A stretch of 64,000 nucleotides of DNA. Source: Prostheceraeus crozeri. Taxonomy: Eukaryota; Platyhelminthes; Polycladida; Euryleptidae. This document shows, in pieces, positions 58,405-64,000 of the stretch (position 1 is its first letter; each line of letters opens with the position of its first letter). The notes beneath the pieces are model-generated. The model worked only from the letters and a program-made list of their open reading frames with translations, was not told the origin of the DNA and did no database searches. Both the position numbers and the translations under genes were made by a program. The DNA lies in NCBI GenBank assembly GCA_907163375.1, contig CAJQUW010008706.1:124001-188000 (forward strand), given 5' to 3'.

Positions 58405-59436
58405 ATGTCAAGTTACGATATTGAAAAAAGAGTGAAGCTTGTTCAATTTTATTATTCAAATGGAAGATCAATCGTTCAAACCCAAAGAGATTATCGAACA
58501 CATTTTAATGTAAGAGATGCTCCAAGTGAGAATATGATTCGAAATCTCATGAGGCGATTTGAGGAAAGTAGGTCAGTGGCAGATCTTCCAAAACGGGGAC
58601 CTGAGCCTGCTGTTCGAACAGAAGCTGCTGTGGAGTCTGTTCGACAAAGTGTCGAACAGAATCCAGCAGCATCTACACGTCGTCGATCAATTCAACTTGG
58701 CATCAGAAGAACAACATTGCGCGCAATACTGAAGGAAGACTTAGGAATGTTTCCTTACAAGATTCAAGCAGTTCAGTCTCTTCTCCCAACAGGTTATCAG
58801 TCTCGTTTGAATTATGCCATGCGATTTGAACACTTGGCAAGAGACAATGCTTATTTCTTGAGCCATCTCATTATTAGCGACGAAGCTCACTTTTATCTGA
58901 ATGGCTTTGCCAATAAACAGAATGCGAGATTTTGGGATTCTGACAACCCAAGAAACACAATTCAACACCGTCTACATTCACCAAAATGCACTGTTTGGTG
59001 TGGAATTATGACTGAAAGAATAATCGGGCCATACTTTTTTGAGGATGAGGAGGGACATCCAGAGAGAGTGACTGGTGCACTTTATCGTACAATGATAGAG
59101 AACGTTTTGCTGCTGGAAGTTGCAGGCAACCAACAGGTCTGGTTCCAGCAAGACGGAGCGACCGCGCACACCGCCGGTTTGATGATGGCCCTTTTGCGTG
59201 ACATTTTCAATGACCGATTGATATCCAGAAATGCTGACTTCCCGAGGCCTCCCCGGTCACCAGATTTGACTGCCCCCGATTATTTCTTATGGGGTTATAT
59301 AAAGCGATTTTACCAGCGATCAAACAAGGTTGCTGTTGCGTTTCTACCGGCATTTCTACTGGAAAGCTTCCACAATGGCTGGCAGAGGCGAATCAGTAGT
59401 GATGTGATTATCTCGAACACCTATAATTGGAATTGA
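58405..59436 (+). pseudogene. Third mariner-like transposase (DD41D), C-terminus replaced
   Basis: 343 codons from ATG 58405. Helix-turn-helix part: DIEKRVKLVQFYYSNGRSIV and LMRRFEESRSVADLPKRGPE. Catalytic part: Asp in IISDEAHFYLNG, Asp in WFQQDGATAHTA, Asp in SPDLTAPDYFLWG with 41 residues between by my count. After LWGYIK the sequence no longer resembles the family; the expected roughly 50-residue helical tail ending in a GGH motif is missing and unrelated codons run to TGA 59434-59436. No inverted ends or TA pair could be matched around it. A deletion or recombination has probably removed the 3' part of the element. Confidence 0.75.
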
Positions 59437-60219
59437 ATTGATCGGTTTTCTTTGTTCCAAGTTTCTTTGTTCCTATCATGTATGCATCGATGAAAAACAA
59501 AATAGCATAGACCAATGTTTTGTATAGACTTGATAAATATTGAACTATAGAGAGCTGGCGAAGTGGAAAAAGTAATCGCATCAGATTCATATGAGGAATT
59601 TGGGATTGCATTTATATAGACATGTGAATAAAATAAGCAATTAATTGGTCGAAAAACCAAAAGGAGCAGAATTCAGTTTCTATCGATTAAAGCTTTTTCA
59701 TCAACCCTATAAATGAAAAAAGAGAAGATATACACAGAACTTGAATGCATTAAAAAGATAATGAAATCACAAATCTTTGGCCGAAGCCTTCAGAAATCAT
59801 AAAGCCTTCTAAAAGTCATATGCGCTATTCAGATGCATACACGAAGTGTCAATGGTCATGGAGTGGCTATCATAAACCTCTCATGATTCCGCGAAGCAGA
59901 CGCTTCAGGGGTAGGTATATTGAAAGTACAAGAAGAAGATATGGAATTTTCAATAAACCAAGTACAGCATAGCTTAAACTAGGGGCCATTCATTAACTAA
60001 AACTCCTCGGACAGGAAAACAAAACCAATCCAACACCACGCTCAGCCGACCCAATTAACGACGGCGCAATGCCGAAACCGACTGAATACTGGTGACTGAA
60101 TTTCACCTCGGTGTTATTACTGCGACAGTGTGACTTGGGATTTGCAAATATCCAATATTATGAAAAATGTGTCGAAACGCCGGTATATTCTGAGAGTATT
60201 AAAGACAACTAGAGGTATC
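59437..60219. other. No gene seen
   Basis: AT-rich, no recognisable frame or matched repeat. Confidence 0.4.
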
Positions 60220-60550
60220 TCATTATCATTTATAAATCTTTGATTCTCTCTGTAATTATGTATGTTTCTCCCATTTATGGTCAGTTATCGGGAAAGTTAC
60301 TTTCAAAGCTGGAAAGTTTAAATAACCGGACACACGGTATTTTTTGCGGTAGGACGTGCAAATGTGAACATTTCTCAGACATTGATTTGCTCTTCGGGAG
60401 GCTATGACATCCATCCTCTTCATGATCTGATTCCGGATAGGATGGAGTTTTCTGTTCACTTACGTTTGCCAGCCTGTCGCACCACTCGATGACTGGATTC
60501 AACTATTCCTTGGTCATGTCTTCTTGTCAACGAAAGTCGTTAACTGTGCA
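60220..60550 (+). pseudogene. CR1-like LINE ORF2 C-terminal fragment
   Basis: Reads SLILSVIMYVSPIYGQLSGK and LNNRTHGIFCG, then one frame over HPLHDLIPDRMEFSVHLRLP and CRTTR, matching the conserved C-terminal region of CR1-like ORF2. It is the same type as the 28-32 kb element but too different to be its duplicate. 5' truncated, with at least one frameshift and one stop. Confidence 0.65.
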
Positions 60551-62119
60551 CATACAAGTGATTCTTCGTGTCAGATGGCTGTGTTGCTCGTTCTTCATGT
60601 ATGTTAGTATGCTTTTTGCATTTTCTGCATGCCTTCAATGCTTCATCTAATTTATCTTTTCTAAGCACGCACATGATGTTCAACAATACTCGCGCTGAAC
60701 TTTTGAATGTAAGTGATTTTTTATAATATTTGCCAATAACTATGACTTGTGGATTGTTGCGATTTCTACAGTAATTTTGAAGAAATATACGCTTACTTTA
60801 CTTTGATATTCTGCCGGTTTCGGTGCCGTCCACCAAGCCGGCAGAGCGCTCCGTTAGCAGAGCATCAATCCGGCTCGACCTCCGACAACAGAATTCTAGC
60901 CAATGAACCGCCCCAATAACACGCAGCGACAGAATGCGGATAAAGCACCATATCAAAAGAAGAAATAATTTCAGTATAACACACAAACAGAGGAAATTAC
61001 ATGAGTAGGCCTATAGTAATCATTACTTCATTCGTACTTTGCCAAAGGTCTTTAAGTGATTTGAATTGCTTGAGATGCTTAATTTTGTAAGAAGCAGACA
61101 ACAATTCTTAATTATCCCATGAGCCACAATTAAAAAAAAATTTGGATTGGTTATTAATTTTGGAGTCGGAGCTATCTTACCTTTGGAGCAAAACAAACAA
61201 ATGTCTAGAGGCTGCTGTTTAGTACGGCATTTCTGCAAAATAAAAAAGCAGAATCTAAATGGATAATGATGCAATTTTTAAACTTATTTAACAAAGCGAT
61301 GTAGCCAAACATAGGACGCTGTCAAAGCGGAGAAGTTGAAAAATGCATAGAGGTTTTCAGAGGCTTTGTGGTGTTTTGAACATTTGCTTATGTTGATGTT
61401 AGCACCCACATTCATGTTGAATTTCTCAACAAATTTCAACACTTGGCATTGAATAAACCGAATTTACACTCTTGGCATTGAATAAACCGAATGTCGTCGG
61501 TACAATTTTCTGATACTCATGTACATTATACTCTTATTATTACTTTGCAATGCATACATAAATCTTTCGTACACGCTTCAGAATATGTTGTTGCCACACA
61601 CATCTGACTTCTAAAACTTATGAATTCTTCACAACTAGAAAAGGTATTTGTCTCTTGTGACATCAGACATATGAACGATATGAGTACTTTCAATATCACA
61701 CTGATTTGACTCATCCACGTAAGACTTTCATCATCACTTCAAAGTCGAATGATAATGTCATGACTTTAAGGCAGATTGATGTCAGTCAATATTTGAATTT
61801 TTTGATTTGGAAGCTAACCATTATACCACACCACACTATACAGTAAGTTTCAAACTTTAAGAGCTCTTCCATTTTTTAAAAAGCGCAAATAGTCAATACT
61901 ACAATCTATCGAGTTTGCGAGCGACGCTGTTAGAAAAGCTTGGCATGATATTCTCTTTCGTTTGAAAGTTTCAATTAATTTGTTCCTCATTGCAGCAAAG
62001 GACATGTAGTGGACTTGGGAGTTGACCCCTAAAAGGTCATATTTTCAAATCCTTGGCTATCAAGTGTGTTGAACATCCTCATGTAAGTATTCATGTATGT
62101 GTTGATTCAATGCTCTTGA
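60551..62119. other. No gene seen; small GC-rich patch
   Basis: 60810-60930 is CpG- and GC-rich with CCAAT sequences, and could be a promoter or an old transposon end. The minus-strand frame across it (60798-60986) has a hydrophobic start but no further support. Confidence 0.3.
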
Positions 62120-62156
62120 CGTTGACTATCCTGACTAAATGTCAGGATGGTCAACG
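62120..62156. repeat. Short perfect-looking hairpin
   Basis: A 16-bp stem CGTTGACTATCCTGAC/GTCAGGATGGTCAACG with one mismatch (wobble as RNA) and a five-base loop TAAAT. Confidence 0.75.
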
Positions 62157-62756
62157 CTAAAACTTATGAGCCTGTGTGGCTCGTCAAAACATAAGATGCC
62201 GCATTACTTTGTAAAATATTCCATGATGCGGTAAAGGAAATCTCTCACACTTTATCTGCTCAAATAGTTCGAAAACTTTTTTAACTCTTAAAAAAGTCAG
62301 TTTTTATGTTTTAGTACTATAGCGATATTTTCTCAAAACCATTACACCCACAGAATTAAATATTTTGTTTATCTGCTTCGGTTTGCTAGAAGTGTGATAA
62401 ATACGAAATCGACGGCTCATCGAGGAACTTATTAATTGGGCGAAAAGGAATTCCTAATACCTTACAGAGATAGAAAAAAGTCGTGCGCCGCTTGCGGATT
62501 AATGTGAGTTCCAGCAAAGTGCTTCGATTGCCAAAATTCCTTCAGATTCGAAGAATTCAGATCATTGCGCACAAGTTTTCTCCATTATGTTGGCCCTTCC
62601 GATCATTATTAAAAAAAAGTAGCAGGCGTACGAAAATTAGTTCACTTGATGATTTCACATCCTCTCCTCGGCATTTCTCACTGTATAGTGCATACACGGA
62701 ATCGAATGTTAGCCAAGACAGCGATGTGTATTTTGGTGTGTGCGAAGCACGCACGC

Positions 62757-62830
62757 ATGGGCGCAGCATCTACGGGGGACACGGGGGTCCGGACCCCCGC
62801 CAAAATTTTCCTAGGGGGATCGGACCCCTA
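62757..62830. mobile_element. GC-rich transposon terminus, one end only
   Basis: A block with GGGCGCAGC, CACGGGG and the palindrome GGGGGTCCGGACCCCC (62783-62798), then AAAATTTT and a second CGGACCCC. Such ends are common in hAT-type and related repeats. No matching second end was found within the window. Confidence 0.4.
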
Positions 62831-64000
62831 TTGGAACGGCATGATTTCCATGCCTCTTTTGTTGCCCGTAAACTGTCGGAAAGCCTCGTTATATTCATAT
62901 AATCATGCCTGAGGAGACCGTATGCTATGAAAAATCCACATATCTGGAATTTCCATCAATTCTTCATTTCTTTTACTTCATTTTGCTCACCTTAGCACGT
63001 GCAAGTATGGCTTTGTTAATAAAGAATTTCATTCCAAGGACTGGCACCGTCTTATGACATCAGTCAAGACATCTGGTATCGTCATTAAGTCTTAAAGCGT
63101 CAACGCTTTGCATGTGCAGCACCTACTGTGCAATGCATTAGCGAGACACTAAATCCCACTTGGCGGGCATCACACATTGAGCCCTCCGGCCAAACTCCAT
63201 TAAACATTTGGAAGATTGATTAACGTAGTGGACACATACACATTTCATTCATTCCTTGATTTGTGAGAAGTGTATGTGAACTAGCTTTGCTATCCGAATT
63301 TGCTTTGAAAATCATTGACAGGAATCTTTTAAAAGGATAATAAGTCAAAGAATTTTACATTGTTTTAGATTAATAGTATATTTTTCAATGGATAACTTCT
63401 GATTCATTGTGGCACTCGCATTATGAATACAATTCGATATATGCATTTTAAGTTTAAGCATTCTTTTGTGGTAGGGCCTATTCAGTGATATACGACAAAG
63501 TTTGCTTCCTATTCCTGGACAACTGTTTTCCTGGCTACAACTGCTTTTAAAGGCTAATAGGTCTCATTTGAATGTTGAATCACTGAAACGTGCTTCGAAA
63601 AATGTTAGAGATTAGTAATCCTTCACGCGTTATAGTTTATTCAAGTACCTACATGCAGTTGGCCTTGCCCAGTTTAGCCATTCGCCAGAATGATTGTGAA
63701 TAGCAAAAATATACATAAATTTTTTATGAATGTGTTTATTTCATGTATCTATCTATGTGAGCAAAAATATGTGTACAAATACAATCCAAAAAAACGGAGC
63801 TTACTTCAGTCCGCGCAAGCTATTAGGTATGCTACAGGTCTGGTAAATAAAATCACATTCAGCGCCATCGACTTTGTCTTGTATGTTAGCTTATCTGTAG
63901 TTTCTTACCACGATTGAATCAAAGTGTTTCGATGTCAAAAGAATTTCGTAGAAGCATTCTGAGATTCTTAATGAATTGATTAATATGCTTTGTATGCAAG
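62831..64000. other. No gene seen
   Basis: AT-rich to the window edge; short frames only. Confidence 0.4.

Noticed and set aside
60798-60986. Minus-strand frame with a hydrophobic start as a secreted protein
   Set aside because: Only 62 codons, no splice site or family match; the GC-rich patch alone does not make a gene.
1-64000. LTR retrotransposons, Polintons, endogenous viral genes, CRISPR arrays or bacterial-style operons
   Set aside because: No integrase, protease, capsid or envelope-like frames, no long direct terminal repeats, and no regularly spaced repeats were seen.

Overview
The window is intron-bearing, AT-rich animal DNA. The only host gene I can name is a single-exon synaptotagmin-like gene on the minus strand (17.9-19.0 kb), so a metazoan is certain. 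The transposon mix (Penelope-like, CR1-like LINEs, Tc1, DD41D mariner-like, hAT, piggyBac, Crypton-like) fits a marine or freshwater invertebrate with a large genome, but I cannot name the phylum. No operons, rRNA, CRISPR, LTR retrotransposon, Polinton or viral insert was seen.

Layout. 0-6 kb: no supported gene apart from a degenerate tRNA-Thr-like sequence. 6.2-7.8 kb: broken Tc1 (DD34E) copy 1. 8.3-9.0 kb: foldback element copy F1. 10.7-11.4 kb: short hAT-like element with a BED-finger remnant. 12.7-14.6 kb: non-autonomous hAT-like element. 15.8-16.7 kb: decayed exon-like blocks. 17.9-19.0 kb: synaptotagmin-like gene. 19.3-22.9 kb: a LINE 3' tail and a LINE with an open reverse-transcriptase frame, both minus strand. 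23.6-24.2 kb: foldback copy F2. 24.4-26.2 kb: an apparently intact mariner-like element with 219-bp matching ends. 28.4-32.3 kb: decayed two-ORF CR1-like LINE. 34.4-37.6 kb: Penelope-like element with a GIY-YIG domain, split by a second mariner-like element. 38-42 kb: unrecognised open frames and a 195-bp hairpin. 42.3-43.4 kb: internally deleted piggyBac-like element. 44.15-44.5 kb: TTA-flanked MITE. 44.7-45.4 kb: foldback copy F3. 46.6-47.6 kb: two unrecognised terminal-exon-like frames. 47.6-53.9 kb: almost nothing, apart from a tRNA-like SINE head. 54.0-55.6 kb: Tc1 copy 2. 55.7-58.2 kb: Crypton-like tyrosine recombinase gene with iterated palindromic motifs on both sides. 58.4-59.4 kb: third mariner-like transposase. 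60.2-60.55 kb: CR1-like fragment. The rest is unannotated.

The genes do not form a pathway. The window is a record of successive transposition into gene-poor DNA. The best leads are the young mariner-like element at 24.4 kb, the recombinase gene with its flanking motif arrays at 55.9-58.2 kb, the three-copy foldback family, and the nested insertion at 35.4 kb. Several open frames with good splice signals suggest at least one host gene with long, transposon-filled introns that cannot be assembled from sequence alone.
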